Below, in pieces: positions 17,181 to 26,514 of a DNA stretch of 64,000 nt. Under the pieces are notes generated by a model. That model had not been told where the DNA came from. It was given only the letters and a program-made list of their open reading frames with translations, and did no database searches. Both the position numbers and the translations under genes were made by a program. This stretch comes from an uncultured Oscillospiraceae bacterium (lineage in GTDB: Bacteria; Bacillota; Clostridia; Oscillospirales; Ruminococcaceae). Every line of letters begins with the position of its first letter. Position 1 is the stretch's first letter. Location of the stretch: the NCBI GenBank assembly GCA_934446355.1, contig CAKSEC010000007.1:49514-113513 (forward strand). Reading direction: 5' to 3'.

Positions 17181-18746
17181 TCAAATTTCAATCTCAATAT
17201 TAACCCCCGACTTCAACTCCACAGAAAACCTATCATCCCACACGACAATCTCCTTAAGCCACCGCCGAGCAAGGCTCTCGTCAAATTCAGTAAGCTCGGA
17301 ATCCTGCTGCTCAATGAACTCGTTCAGTTCATTGATACGCTTGACCTGTTCATCACGGACGGCGGTGTCGGTGAAGTTCTTCTGTTTCATCTCACGAAGT
17401 CGGAATATCTCATCGGCGATGTCGTTGTAGTCCTCCTTGCGGGAAGCGTGGTTGATAAGCTCCTGCTGAAGTTCGGCAAGCCGCTTGTCTATCTCCAGAG
17501 CCTGCTCATCTTCATACCCACAAAGTACCCTTGCAAGGTTATCCCGAAGCCGCTTCTGATAGGTGCTTCTGCTGCCGAGCATTTCGTTGAATGCCTGCAC
17601 GACCACATTTTTCAGCACTTCTTCGTTTACAGTCCGGGCGTGACAAATTACGCCTGTCGGCTGCAAACGGCTAAGGCAACGCCAAACGATTGAACGACAG
17701 CCATGATTATTCCAGTGAACACGGCGAAACAGTTCGCCGCACTCCCCGCAGACTATCATCTGAGAAAACACATGATTACTGCTGAAACCATGTTTTCTCC
17801 CGTTAGGGCTGACTTTTACAAGCCTGCGGCGAACAAGTTCGTCCTGCACACGCATGAAAATATCTTTTGGAATAATTGCTTCGTGATCGTTCTCAACATA
17901 GTACTGCGGCATTATTCCGTTGTTCTTTATGCGCTTTTTGGAAAGATAATCCACCGTGTATGTCTTTTGCAGAAGCGCATCGCCCATGTACTTTTCGTTG
18001 CGCAGTATCTTTGCAACCGTGCTTGTATGCCAGCGTGGATTTCCTGCGCCGGTGAGTATTCCGTCACGCTCCAGACCGGCGGCGATTTTGTCGGTGCTGT
18101 AACCGTCAAGGTATTCACGGTAAATTCTACGCACTACCTCTGCCTGATCCGGGTCAATCACAAGTCTGCCGTTCTCGTCCTTGGTATAGCCGAGGAAGCG
18201 GCTGTGGTTGACCTGCACTTCACCACGCTGATAGCGGAATTGCAATCCTAGCTTCACATTCTGCGACAGCGACTGTGATTCCTGCTGTGCTAGCGAAGCC
18301 ATTATCGTAAGCAGAACCTCGCCCTTTGCGTCCAGGGTGTTGATGTTCTCCTTCTCGAAGAATACGGGAATATTACGCTCCTTAAGCTGACGTATGTATT
18401 TAAGACAGTCAAGCGTATTTCGTGCAAATCGGCTGATGGACTTTGTAATAATCATATCGATTTTGCCGTCCATACAGTCTGCTATCATACGGTTGAATTC
18501 ATCACGCTTTTTGGTATTTGTGCCGGAGATACCGTCATCGGCGTAGATACCCGCAAATGCCCACTCGGGATTTCGGGTGATCTGCTCTGTATAATGCGAC
18601 ACCTGGGCTTCGTAGCTAGTTGCCTGCTCATCACTGTCTGTGCTGACGCGGCAGTACGCAGCCACTCTCAGCTTTGGTTTTTCCATTTCATTCTGCTGTG
18701 AGTTAGCCCGCTGGGGCCTTGCCGGGATTATCGTTATGTTACTCAA
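17181..18746 (-). CDS. Large serine recombinase, third gene of the recombinase trio
   Basis: A 521-residue site-specific recombinase. The resolvase domain (about residues 25-170) has the catalytic serine in [12 protein letters not shown] and the helix motif [11 protein letters not shown] recombinase domain follows (about residues 195-300). A zinc-ribbon with CGECGELF and a later Cys pair precedes a coiled coil (about 420-500). It starts at TTG after GAGGTGACGAACA and overlaps the middle gene by 8 bp. It should catalyse prophage integration or excision with its partners. Confidence 0.93.
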   Translation of the reverse strand: MSNITIIPARPQRANSQQNEMEKPKLRVAAYCRVSTDSDEQATSYEAQVSHYTEQITRNPEWAFAGIYADDGISGTNTKKRDEFNRMIADCMDGKIDMIITKSISRFARNTLDCLKYIRQLKERNIPVFFEKENINTLDAKGEVLLTIMASLAQQESQSLSQNVKLGLQFRYQRGEVQVNHSRFLGYTKDENGRLVIDPDQAEVVRRIYREYLDGYSTDKIAAGLERDGILTGAGNPRWHTSTVAKILRNEKYMGDALLQKTYTVDYLSKKRIKNNGIMPQYYVENDHEAIIPKDIFMRVQDELVRRRLVKVSPNGRKHGFSSNHVFSQMIVCGECGELFRRVHWNNHGCRSIVWRCLSRLQPTGVICHARTVNEEVLKNVVVQAFNEMLGSRSTYQKRLRDNLARVLCGYEDEQALEIDKRLAELQQELINHASRKEDYNDIADEIFRLREMKQKNFTDTAVRDEQVKRINELNEFIEQQDSELTEFDESLARRWLKEIVVWDDRFSVELKSGVNIEIEI

Positions 18747-19173
18747 TGTTCGTCACCTCTGTCTTTATCAATTCATACATATATTCTGCCTGCTGAACAG
18801 GATCATCGAAATAATCCGCTGCGCTTATAAATGTGAACCGCACAGGGACATTCACCGACCGTTCTTTTCTTACATGACCGTTTCTGCCGAGCCGCTCGGC
18901 ACGGCTTTGAAATTCCTCCGCTGCGGCATTGAACATCTCCTCGCTGATTATCGGAGGATAAAAATCATCTCCCGTGTAGCGGCGGTTCTGCAGCATCAGT
19001 TTGATAGTACCATGATTTCCTGTGATACCTGCGTTTTCGGCCGATTTGTTCAGCGAATCACCGCTGAGGTAGTTTTCAAATAATCTCCGAACCTGCCCTG
19101 CCGCAGTTTCATCAATCACCGCTTTTCCGTTCTCAATACGATAGCCGTACGGAATATGCTCCACTCTACTCAT
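18739..19173 (-). CDS. Recombinase-domain protein without catalytic domain, middle gene of trio
   Basis: A 144-residue protein that matches only the DNA-binding recombinase domain of large serine recombinases ([20 protein letters not shown], then [19 protein letters not shown]). It has no resolvase domain and no catalytic serine. Overlaps with both neighbours (8 bp each side or close to it) suggest fixed stoichiometry, perhaps as a target-site or directionality partner. ATG at 19173 follows AAAGGA; a TTG at 19176 is also possible. Confidence 0.85.
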   Translation of the reverse strand: MSRVEHIPYGYRIENGKAVIDETAAGQVRRLFENYLSGDSLNKSAENAGITGNHGTIKLMLQNRRYTGDDFYPPIISEEMFNAAAEEFQSRAERLGRNGHVRKERSVNVPVRFTFISAADYFDDPVQQAEYMYELIKTEVTNIE

Positions 19174-20731
19174 CAATCCTTTCTCTGAGCGTCAGCCCGC
19201 ATTTCAGTGCAAAACCGATTTCATTTCGAGAAAATACACAAATGCGGTCGACTAGCTTTGAAAACAAGTCTGCGTCAAATTCCGTGAACATTCTCCCACG
19301 CTCGACCAGCTTTATCAGCCACTCGGTTTCTTTCAGCTTTGCTCCATCGCCTGTGACCGAACTGCTGAGCGTATCAATTTCAGCACGGTATTCATCGGTC
19401 TGAGCCATTATTGCGTTCAACTCCCGACCGAAAAGCGCCCTGTCAATGAAACCGTTCGCCATAAGCCGTGTAAGAGTTTCCTGCTGACCCGTATTCTGTT
19501 CAATCAACAGCCGAAGCTGCTGTATTCGCTGAATGCTGCTGTCCGTTGACGAACTGCGTAATGTCAGCAAATACGGCTTCAAAATCAGCTTGTGACCGAA
19601 AACCAGTTTGTTCATCATTGTAACAAAAGCGAGCTTGATGTCATCGTCCCTGATGAACTTCATTGTACAGCTTTCCTTATTATATATGTGAGTGCTGCAG
19701 CACCACGCTTCATACGTTTCACCGCCAAGCCTGTGAGTTCTGTGCTTTAGCGTAGCGCCGCACTCACCGCAGACTATCTTTCCCGAAAAGCAATACCGCA
19801 GCTGATACTTGTGGCTGCCCTTAGTAACGTTCTTTTCAACGGAGTGTCTGTCTATCAAGGCAGCGGCTGCGTCAAAATCAGCCTTGCTGATTATCCCCTC
19901 ATGATGATCAGCAACAAGATACTTGTCCAACTGTCCGTAATTCACACAGCGGCGAAAAGACTCATCGGTAAAGGTTTTCTGAAAAACTGCGTTTCCTGTG
20001 TAATTCTCATTTTTCAAAATTCTAAGAATACTCGACTGACACCAGCGCTTTCCACGGGCAGGGGCAATATTATCCGAATCCAGCGCTCTTGCAATGTTCA
20101 TCACACCTTTTCCCGAGAGAAATTCAGCAAAAATACGCTTAACAATTTCCGCTTGGTCATTATTTACTTCAAGCTGTTCGCCATTCCACCTGTAACCATA
20201 CGGCGGTGGGTTCATTTTGTATGTACCGCTCTGAAATCGCTGTTTTATAGACCACTTTTCATTGCAGGATATTGACACGGATTCGCTCTCTGCAAGGCTG
20301 CTGAGAACCGCAAGCACCAGCTCGCTTTCCATTGAAGTGGTGTTGATATTCTCCTTTTCAAAATATATTGCTACATTTATTGTGAGTAGCTTTCGCACCA
20401 TTTCAAGGCAGTCAGTGGTATTCCTTGCAAATCGGCTTATGGACTTTGTGATGATGAAGTCGATTTGGCCTGCTTCACAATCAGAAAGCAATCGCATAAG
20501 TTCGGAGCGCTTTTCCTTTTTAGTACCGCTTATTCCCTCATCATAGTATAGTCCCACGAATTCCCAGTTTTCATGTGCTTGAATGTAGGTTTCATAATGC
20601 TTCTTCTGTTCAGCAAGGCTTTCAAGCTGATCATCAGAACCTGTCGACACACGGCAGTATGCCGCAACACGGAGCTTTTTCTCAGAACCCGTAGTACGTT
20701 GGTTGGCTTCAATTTTTGTTACAGTTTTCAC
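19166..20731 (-). CDS. Large serine recombinase, first gene of the recombinase trio
   Basis: A recombinase of about 521 residues with catalytic serine in AYCRVSTGSDDQ, helix motif [10 protein letters not shown], a recombinase domain (NPPPYGYRWNGEQLEVNND), a zinc-ribbon CGECGATLKHR, and a C-terminal coiled coil. GTG at 20731 is preferred (GAGGTG then AAAAAA); GTG at 20740 is the alternative. First gene of the trio, transcribed from the promoter at 20784-20756. Only part of the sequence matches the other recombinase, so this is not a recent duplication. Confidence 0.93.
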   Translation of the reverse strand: MKTVTKIEANQRTTGSEKKLRVAAYCRVSTGSDDQLESLAEQKKHYETYIQAHENWEFVGLYYDEGISGTKKEKRSELMRLLSDCEAGQIDFIITKSISRFARNTTDCLEMVRKLLTINVAIYFEKENINTTSMESELVLAVLSSLAESESVSISCNEKWSIKQRFQSGTYKMNPPPYGYRWNGEQLEVNNDQAEIVKRIFAEFLSGKGVMNIARALDSDNIAPARGKRWCQSSILRILKNENYTGNAVFQKTFTDESFRRCVNYGQLDKYLVADHHEGIISKADFDAAAALIDRHSVEKNVTKGSHKYQLRYCFSGKIVCGECGATLKHRTHRLGGETYEAWCCSTHIYNKESCTMKFIRDDDIKLAFVTMMNKLVFGHKLILKPYLLTLRSSSTDSSIQRIQQLRLLIEQNTGQQETLTRLMANGFIDRALFGRELNAIMAQTDEYRAEIDTLSSSVTGDGAKLKETEWLIKLVERGRMFTEFDADLFSKLVDRICVFSRNEIGFALKCGLTLRERIDE

Positions 20732-20755
20732 TTTTTTCACCTCTCTTCGGTGTTG

Positions 20756-20784
20756 ACATATTAACTCTAAACCGAGATATAATC
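20756..20784 (-). promoter_or_regulatory. Shared prophage promoter, copy 1 (recombinase genes)
   Basis: Minus strand: TTGATT (20784-20779), 17-bp spacer ending TTTAGAGT, TAATAT (20761-20756). The same arrangement occurs at 42329, 44146 and 45175. CACCGAA follows the start region, as at copies 2 and 3. Confidence 0.75.
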
Positions 20785-21052
20785 AACGTATTTTCGGTAA
20801 TATCTCGACATTCATAGGTAAAAAAGTACTGCGGTTAAGAGCGGTCAGTTTGTTGAATTCGTCAACTGTGATAAGTCCCTCGGATTTCAGCTTTTCTGCT
20901 ATGCGCTGTGCCATATAATAATCGAAATCACGCTGGATTTCTTCCTGCGTAATCTGTTTTGAAACCGCTTGTATATCGGGTTCGGTTCTGGCAGGCAGAT
21001 TTTCAGCGTTTTTCTCTATCTCATTCATGCGGGTCGTAAAAATGTTATACAC
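20783..21052 (-). CDS. SHOCT-like small protein upstream of the recombinases
   Basis: An 89-residue protein. The C-terminal part (AEKLKSEGLITVDEFNKL, about residues 55-75) looks like a SHOCT motif, a short helical domain common at protein ends. GTG at 21052 is chosen: AGGAGG lies seven bases upstream. That ribosome site lies in the 3' arm of a strong hairpin (21056-21091), so translation is likely controlled. Position directly before the recombinase genes would suit an excision-direction factor, but that is a guess. Confidence 0.75.
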   Translation of the reverse strand: MYNIFTTRMNEIEKNAENLPARTEPDIQAVSKQITQEEIQRDFDYYMAQRIAEKLKSEGLITVDEFNKLTALNRSTFLPMNVEILPKIR

Positions 21053-21055
21053 AAA

Positions 21056-21099
21056 AACACCTCCTGCCTTATAGCCTTGGCAGAAGGTGTTCTTGGACA
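21056..21099 (-). promoter_or_regulatory. Conserved leader element, copy A, hiding a ribosome site
   Basis: On the minus strand, TGTCCAA is followed by a 13-bp stem (21091-21079 with 21068-21056, one G-U pair) and the loop AAGGCTATAA. The 3' arm contains GGAGG, the ribosome site of the next gene. Copies B and C share TGTCCAA and the core GGCTATAAGGCAG. Confidence 0.6.
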
Positions 21100-21106
21100 T
21101 ATTACC

Positions 21107-23056
21107 TCAATCTTTTTTGTAAAAGCTGCATTCGTACCCATCGGCACGGAGCGGAAGCCCCTCTGCCCAAGGCGGAGTTCTACCCATAATCTCGCAGATT
21201 TCAGATACATTCGTATCTATCGGGCGCTCGATAATAAGTTCATCGTGAACGTGGCCGCAGATACGATAATTCCGCAGCGTCCGCATAGCATAGCAGAGAA
21301 TGTCACGGCTGACCGCCTGAACAATGTTTTCCACGAACTTAGGGCCGTAGCTTTCAATGCGCTCCCACTTCTTCGTTGCGCCAACGCCCTCGTAAGTGAC
21401 GGATTCGCCGCCGAACTTATTCTCACCGATACGAGGTTTGACGTATGACAGCCGCCTGCCGCTCGGCAGCGTGATGAACAGCATTCCGCTCTGATATTCA
21501 AACTGAATGCCATGTGTGTCTGTGCGGAGTCTTTGTCGTATTGTATCCTTCACGCAGCGGTCGACTTCCCACCATAACCTAACAATATTCGGGTTGGAAC
21601 TGCGCCACATATCCACAAGCGGCTGAAGTTCGTCCTCCGACAATCCCATCTCCAATGCTCCCATAGCTTTCAGCGCGCCGACAGAGCCGCCGTAGCCGAG
21701 CGCCAACTCTGCAATTTTACCTTTCTGACGAAGATGCCCGTTGACACCGTGTTTCTCGACTGGGACACGGAACATCTGGCTTGCTGACGCGCAATAAATA
21801 TCGCCGCCGTTCTTGAAAACATCAAGCCGCCACTGCTCACAGGCAAACCAGGACAGCACTCTGGCTTCAATTGCCGAAAAGTCGGATACCACGAATTTCA
21901 TTCCGGATTTCGGGATAAATGCGGTGCGGATAAGTTGGGAAAGCGTATCGGGAATATCATCGTACAACATTTCCACAGCTTCGTAATTTCCGCTTTTCAC
22001 GAGTTCCCGAGCCTGTTCAAGGTCGGAGATATGGTTCTGCGGGAGGTTCTGTAACTGTATGAGCCTACCTGCCCAGCGCCCACTGCGATTTGCGCCGTAG
22101 AACTGAAACATTCCGTGCGCCCGTCCATCGGAGCAGACAGCATTTTTCATAGCCTGATATTTCTTCACCGAGGATTTCGCAAGCTGCTGACGGAGTTCCA
22201 GTACCTCTGCAAGCTGCGGAGGGGCATTTTTCAGCATCGCCGCAATTTCCTTTTTGCCAAGGCTGTCAACCTCCAAACCGTTCTCCGAAAGCCACTGCTT
22301 CATCTGCTGAACCGAGTTCGGATTGTCGAGCGAAGTGAGTTCCTGCATTTTCTCGGAAAGCAGCGCTTTTGACCGCTCGTCAAACTGTATTGCATTATCC
22401 ACAACAGCCATGTCGAGGGCGATCCCACGGTCATTTATTTGCTGGTCAAGGCAGTATTCCTCCCACACGAAGTCCAGCACGGGGAACTTCCGCAATTTGT
22501 CCTGAATAGACATTTCGACCTCTACATCACGCTTGTTGTACGCCTTGAACTGCGCCCATTTCTCCGGAGCGTGTATCGGGAGATTTCTTGTTCTGCCGCC
22601 GTTCGCTTTTGTAGGAGTACACGGTACGCAGAAATACTTGATGAGTTCCTTGCCTTCTTTCAGTTTCTGTTCCGGTAAGCCTAGAACGGCTCCTGCTCCC
22701 GCAAGAGAAAGCGGTAAACCCATATATGCAGACCACACCATCGAACACCTCCACGATTGCGAGTCAAGATATTCGCCAATGGACAACCCGAAATATTTTG
22801 ACAGGCACACACGTTCGAAAGCGGCATTAAAAGCCCATTTGATAACGCTGTTGTCAGTCAGAGCAGAAAGGATTTCTTCGGGTATTTTCTCGCCCTGCGC
22901 AAGGTCGTACACGACAACATCACCGCCGTTTACCGAAACTCCGAACAGCAGTATCTCAAATGCGGGTGATTCAACATATCTGTACACACCACATTTTGCG
23001 AGGTCAACATCACTGAATGTTTCAAGGTCGATTGACAGTGTTTTGATTTTTTCCAT
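21107..23056 (-). CDS. Phage DNA polymerase, family A
   Basis: A 649-residue replicative polymerase. An N-terminal DnaQ-like 3'-5' exonuclease (SIDLETFSDVD, then later D residues to about 190) is followed by the polymerase domain: motif A DFSAIEARVLSW, motif B KIAELALGYGG and motif C HDELIIE near the end. It lacks the 5'-nuclease domain of bacterial PolA, as in phage enzymes of this size. It follows the DUF2815 gene, a common pairing in Clostridial phages, but here it lies beyond the lysis genes. Confidence 0.95.
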   Translation of the reverse strand: MEKIKTLSIDLETFSDVDLAKCGVYRYVESPAFEILLFGVSVNGGDVVVYDLAQGEKIPEEILSALTDNSVIKWAFNAAFERVCLSKYFGLSIGEYLDSQSWRCSMVWSAYMGLPLSLAGAGAVLGLPEQKLKEGKELIKYFCVPCTPTKANGGRTRNLPIHAPEKWAQFKAYNKRDVEVEMSIQDKLRKFPVLDFVWEEYCLDQQINDRGIALDMAVVDNAIQFDERSKALLSEKMQELTSLDNPNSVQQMKQWLSENGLEVDSLGKKEIAAMLKNAPPQLAEVLELRQQLAKSSVKKYQAMKNAVCSDGRAHGMFQFYGANRSGRWAGRLIQLQNLPQNHISDLEQARELVKSGNYEAVEMLYDDIPDTLSQLIRTAFIPKSGMKFVVSDFSAIEARVLSWFACEQWRLDVFKNGGDIYCASASQMFRVPVEKHGVNGHLRQKGKIAELALGYGGSVGALKAMGALEMGLSEDELQPLVDMWRSSNPNIVRLWWEVDRCVKDTIRQRLRTDTHGIQFEYQSGMLFITLPSGRRLSYVKPRIGENKFGGESVTYEGVGATKKWERIESYGPKFVENIVQAVSRDILCYAMRTLRNYRICGHVHDELIIERPIDTNVSEICEIMGRTPPWAEGLPLRADGYECSFYKKD

Positions 23057-23105
23057 AGTTCACCTCAAAATAGGCGGCAAGATAGTTCCTGCCGCCCTGT
23101 TTGTA

Positions 23106-23243
23106 TTACTTGTCAGTTTTAGTTTGCTTGCGGCGCTTAATGCTCCTGACAACATCAGAAACAACTACGACCAGCTTAGAAAGTGTATCTCCAAGCACAT
23201 ATCCAAAGCAGATAGCAAGCAAAACGCTTTCAGTTGTCAGCAT
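23106..23243 (-). CDS. Small membrane protein
   Basis: A 45-residue protein with AGGAGATATACA before its ATG. Residues 5-32 are hydrophobic with glycine (one membrane segment) and the C-terminus is basic (SIKRRKQTKTDK). It fills a gap between DUF2815 and DNA polymerase that would otherwise be empty. Not recognised; frame, ribosome site and spacing support it as real. Confidence 0.6.
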   Translation of the reverse strand: MLTTESVLLAICFGYVLGDTLSKLVVVVSDVVRSIKRRKQTKTDK

Positions 23244-23254
23244 TGTATATCTCC

Positions 23255-23836
23255 TCAAGACAGAAAATCATCATCGGAACTGGGGGCAGCTTCTGCCTCG
23301 GTTGCAAAATCATCCTCGGCGCGGGTTCTGCCGCCGAGCGGCTCGCCATCGCGTAGCTTTTGTAGGTTATTCAGACCGCAGGCTATACCTTTGTTGCCAT
23401 TGGAGTTGAATGCGTAGAATGAGATGGACGCTCTGCCGTACACGCCGCTGTAAACCTCGCTGCGTTCCAGAATGGGACTGCAATTAGCGTCCACAATACC
23501 GGGAGCGGTCGCAGAATTAGCGTTGATGAAGTAGCTGTTAGCGTAGGCTTCATCATCGGGACGCTCAATGTCGCCGTCACGCAGCGGATTCTTGATTGCG
23601 GAAAGCGCAGGAACGGAGCGACCGTTGCCCTTGAGCTTGGACTCACCCTCTTTGTAAGCCGCTTCGATAGCCACCTTGATCTTCTCGACCGTCTTGGTAT
23701 CCGACTTCGGAATGATAAGTGATACACTGAACTTCGGAGCGCCGCCGTTGATGGATTTGGCTTCCCAGACGTTTGCGTAGCTGAATCTTGTGTTGGGTCC
23801 TGTGATTACCTTTGTGGGATTGATAAACTTTGGCAT
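23255..23836 (-). CDS. DUF2815 family protein, probable ssDNA-binding replication protein
   Basis: A 193-residue protein matching the DUF2815 pattern: KFINPTKVITGPNTRFSYAN at the start and YGRASISFYAFNSNGNKGIA near residue 145. The family occurs beside phage polymerases and RecB-like nucleases and is thought to act as a single-strand DNA-binding protein. An acidic C-terminal tail (SSDDDFLS) fits that role, because such tails recruit partners. AAGGAGG precedes the ATG. Confidence 0.88.
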   Translation of the reverse strand: MPKFINPTKVITGPNTRFSYANVWEAKSINGGAPKFSVSLIIPKSDTKTVEKIKVAIEAAYKEGESKLKGNGRSVPALSAIKNPLRDGDIERPDDEAYANSYFINANSATAPGIVDANCSPILERSEVYSGVYGRASISFYAFNSNGNKGIACGLNNLQKLRDGEPLGGRTRAEDDFATEAEAAPSSDDDFLS

Positions 23837-23837
23837 A

Positions 23838-24965
23838 TTATTTTTCCTCCTTGAAATCTTCGTTTGCTGTATGGATTGCCGGACGCTTGTCCGACATTGG
23901 TACTAAGGTTGGCTTGCCCTGCGGCTTTTCAATAAGCCCGCCGAGCAGTTCGGTGAATTTCTTCTTCCCGAGAAGTGCGCTCATTGCGGTGATGCCGAGA
24001 ACGCTGTGTTCATATGGGTCATATCCTGCGTATTTGACGGCTTCAACAACTGCATTTTCATCTGTGTATTTGCGGTTTGACCGTCCCTCGACTACCTTGA
24101 AACCATCGTATGAAACGCCGCTGAGTGCCTGACGCAAAGCGTACTCTTTGACGTCCGTCACCCAAGAAACAAGTTCGTCTGCTTTTGCGAGAATATCGGA
24201 AATTTCGATGTTATCAAGTGTACCGGGCGGTTCAAAGTCGTATCGGGCGAGTTCAAGATTGTATTCGGCGCGTTTGCGACAGGTTGTCCTGACTTTGCAA
24301 AAGCGACAATGATCGCCCGCTTTGAAATCTCCCTCGCCCTTGATAGCAAGCTGCGCTGTCGGGGCGAGAACCTCATTCGCCCATCGGAGCAAGTCTGCTT
24401 TTGAGATAGTGTGTTCGCTGATGTTATCCCGCCTTGGCTGAAAGATAGTCATGCTCACTGAGGATATGTCGTATATTCCGTCAAATAATTCAAGAGCACC
24501 GAGGGCGTACAACATCATCTGCGGATTATTCTCTGCGAGGACTTCCACGCCTTTACCATACTTGAAATCGATTATGGACAGTGTTCCATCGGCTACGATA
24601 ACGCAGTCACCTGTGCCGAAGCCCTCAGGAACCCACCTGGAGAAATCCAGTTTCTGTTCGATAAGGACGATTGGGTAATTGCAGGCAACTTTTGCTTTCT
24701 CAACATGCTCATAAGCGAATGTAGCATACTCAACAGCACAGCGCTCCATCTCCTCGTTGTAGTAGGTGAGGTTTTCTGTTGGGTCGGTGGTTTCTCTGCC
24801 GAGCAAGGCTTTCAGCCTGTGTTCGCAGAGAGTGTGAGCGTCCGTGCCCTCCTGCGCATACTCGCTTGATGTATCCGGCAGTTCGGCACAGAGTTTAGCA
24901 GACGGCGGACATTCGAGCCAGCGGTGGCTTGATGACGCCGAGAGAATTGCGTGGTTAGTCGGCAT
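23838..24965 (-). CDS. DUF2800 protein, RecB/Cas4-like PD-(D/E)XK nuclease
   Basis: A 375-residue protein. The nuclease core is visible: GTGDCVIVADGTLSIIDFKYG has the D...D-x-K spacing. A C-terminal cysteine cluster (CRFCKVRTTC, with an earlier Cys) fits an iron-sulfur clasp as in AddB/Cas4 relatives. It probably acts in phage DNA recombination or processing. The start at 24965 has GGAGGTG upstream and overlaps the preceding gene by 11 bp. It is one base apart from DUF2815. Confidence 0.9.
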   Translation of the reverse strand: MPTNHAILSASSSHRWLECPPSAKLCAELPDTSSEYAQEGTDAHTLCEHRLKALLGRETTDPTENLTYYNEEMERCAVEYATFAYEHVEKAKVACNYPIVLIEQKLDFSRWVPEGFGTGDCVIVADGTLSIIDFKYGKGVEVLAENNPQMMLYALGALELFDGIYDISSVSMTIFQPRRDNISEHTISKADLLRWANEVLAPTAQLAIKGEGDFKAGDHCRFCKVRTTCRKRAEYNLELARYDFEPPGTLDNIEISDILAKADELVSWVTDVKEYALRQALSGVSYDGFKVVEGRSNRKYTDENAVVEAVKYAGYDPYEHSVLGITAMSALLGKKKFTELLGGLIEKPQGKPTLVPMSDKRPAIHTANEDFKEEK

Positions 24966-25293
24966 TGCCAAGCACCTCCACCTCTGCGAGGACTGCTGCA
25001 TATTCCTCCGGCTTGATTGCGGAAAGCTTGTCCGCACCGTGCTTTGTGATGATTGACTTTACCTCTGCTGTGAAGCCGGCACGGGATTTTTCAGCGCAGA
25101 CGGCTCTGACGTTTTCGAGAGTGACAGATACTGTAGCGCTATCGGATTTCTTTTTTGCTGACGGCTTATCAACCGGCTGCTGTGTATCTTCGCCTGAAAT
25201 CAGAGCCATTATTGACTCAGATAAGCTGATAAGCACCTCGCCGCAATGCTTGAGTTCGGATAAATCTGATGCAAGTTCGCTCATTTTTCCCAT
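24955..25293 (-). CDS. Small phage protein before the DUF2800 nuclease
   Basis: A 112-residue protein with an N-terminal helix, a lysine/serine linker and a C-terminal helical domain (VSVTLENVRAVCAEKSRAGF). Proteins of this type often precede DUF2800 genes in Clostridial phages. AAGGAGG lies nine bases before the ATG. Function is not known. Confidence 0.75.
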   Translation of the reverse strand: MGKMSELASDLSELKHCGEVLISLSESIMALISGEDTQQPVDKPSAKKKSDSATVSVTLENVRAVCAEKSRAGFTAEVKSIITKHGADKLSAIKPEEYAAVLAEVEVLGNAD

Positions 25294-25487
25294 AATGCTG
25301 TTCCTCCTTCCTTAATGTTGCAGATTGCCAGCTCTTTCACCGAATCACCCGGTACGATGATGGCAATCTGCTGCTTTCTGCCGAACAGGAAACTAAGTAC
25401 GCGTTCTCTTAACGATATGGTGTGCAGAGCTGCGATATCGTTTCTCATCGGCTTTCTTGAAACACTTATTCTCAGATTGTGTTCCAT
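25281..25487 (-). CDS. Small phage protein, unknown
   Basis: A 68-residue basic protein (LRISVSRKPMRNDIAALHTI). It starts six bases after GAGGTG and overlaps the next gene by 13 bp. First gene of the distal replication block, behind leader element B and the endolysin terminator. Not recognised. Confidence 0.65.
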   Translation of the reverse strand: MEHNLRISVSRKPMRNDIAALHTISLRERVLSFLFGRKQQIAIIVPGDSVKELAICNIKEGGTALWEK

Positions 25488-25493
25488 TCATTT

Positions 25494-25558
25494 CACCTCT
25501 TTCCGAGGGATTTTGTTTCCCTCTGCCTTATAGCCTTGGGAAAGATAGAGATTGGACA
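25494..25558 (-). promoter_or_regulatory. Conserved leader element, copy B
   Basis: Minus strand: TGTCCAA (25558-25552), then CCAAGGCTATAAGGCAGAGG (25538-25519), flanked by TTTCCC and GGGAAA. Downstream, CCTC and GAGG around GGAAA form a small hairpin over the ribosome site of the 68-residue protein. Confidence 0.5.
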
Positions 25559-25589
25559 GTCTTTATAAATTTCAGATAAAAAACTGAAA

Positions 25590-25637
25590 AAAACAAAAAA
25601 GCCGTGAGCTTTTGGAAAACCCAAACACCCACGGCTT
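25590..25637 (-). terminator. Terminator after the endolysin gene
   Basis: On the minus strand, AAGCCGTG (25637-25630) pairs with CACGGCTT (25606-25599), with an inner stem TTTGG/CCAAA, followed by a long T-run. It ends the late transcript. Confidence 0.85.
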
Positions 25638-25644
25638 AATATTA

Positions 25645-26514
25645 TCATTTTATCATTTGGTTAACTTTTCTCTGCACCTCCAAGTAATCATACCCAGCTT
25701 CGATCAACTTTTCCTTGCGTTCGGCTCCGTTCCCCCACAGCCCCGCAATAACCTCAACAACAATCTCGTCGGTAGTTTTCCTGTATAGCGTTTCATTGAC
25801 TCTTTTCTGAACAGCGTTATAATCGTATCCGGCGGCGGTGAGCAGCCTTTCACGCTCTGCGCCATTATCCCACTTGCCGGCAAGCACCTCGTCAGCAAGC
25901 TGAGCTATGGTTTTCTCGACAGTTTTTTTCTTACTGTAATCTGTAAAGCAGATATCGCCGTCAATGTCGTATCCGCCTATTCTGTCAAGCCCCCACTGCC
26001 ACATAGTCTGACCGTAGCTGAAACTTGACGGGCAGTCGGGGCTGTTAGTCCAGTGGGCAAGCCAGATGTCGTACTTGCCGACAATTCTGCTCTTGTCGTA
26101 ATAGTTCTCCAAAAAAGACGGATTTGCATAAACTCCGGGCTTGAATCCCGCCTGCCTTATCTTTTCACAGAAAGCAATTGCCATCTTTGTGCGTGTGTCC
26201 GTATTCAGACCGCTGATTTGCTTTTCCTCCTCCATGTCGAAGAATACGGGATATGTCGGGGACAGTCCTTTGATCACAGAAATACATTTATCGGCTTCAG
26301 TTTCTGCCTGTTCAACGCTCATTGCATAGCTGTACCAGTAAAATCCGTAGTCTATGCCGTATTTCTTGCAGTCCGCCACGAACTTATCCATAGTAACATC
26401 TTTCTTCGTGGAAAAACCCGCACGGATAATTGCGAACTTCACGCCCGCCTGTTTCAGCGCAGGAAAGCTGATACCCTCCTGGCAGTAACTCAAATCAACA
26501 CCTTTAATTTTCAT
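25645..26514 (-). CDS. Endolysin: GH25 muramidase with two CW_7 repeats
   Basis: A 289-residue lysozyme that cuts peptidoglycan at the end of infection. The GH25 domain (about residues 1-195) has KGVDLSYCQ and the catalytic FFDMEEE. Two C-terminal repeats (about 200-245 and 245-289; VLAGKWDNGAERERLLTAAG and VIAGLWGNGAERKEKLIEAG) are CW_7-type wall-binding motifs. There is no signal peptide, so the holin upstream is needed for release. Start at 26514 follows GGAGG and overlaps the holin end. Confidence 0.95.
   Translation of the reverse strand: MKIKGVDLSYCQEGISFPALKQAGVKFAIIRAGFSTKKDVTMDKFVADCKKYGIDYGFYWYSYAMSVEQAETEADKCISVIKGLSPTYPVFFDMEEEKQISGLNTDTRTKMAIAFCEKIRQAGFKPGVYANPSFLENYYDKSRIVGKYDIWLAHWTNSPDCPSSFSYGQTMWQWGLDRIGGYDIDGDICFTDYSKKKTVEKTIAQLADEVLAGKWDNGAERERLLTAAGYDYNAVQKRVNETLYRKTTDEIVVEVIAGLWGNGAERKEKLIEAGYDYLEVQRKVNQMIK

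Noticed and set aside
21052..21100. Leader elements A-C as conserved peptide genes (SN...GYKAEG pattern)
   Set aside because: Copy C has a stop codon in the conserved part and copies B and C lack start codons and ribosome sites, so RNA- or DNA-level conservation is more likely.
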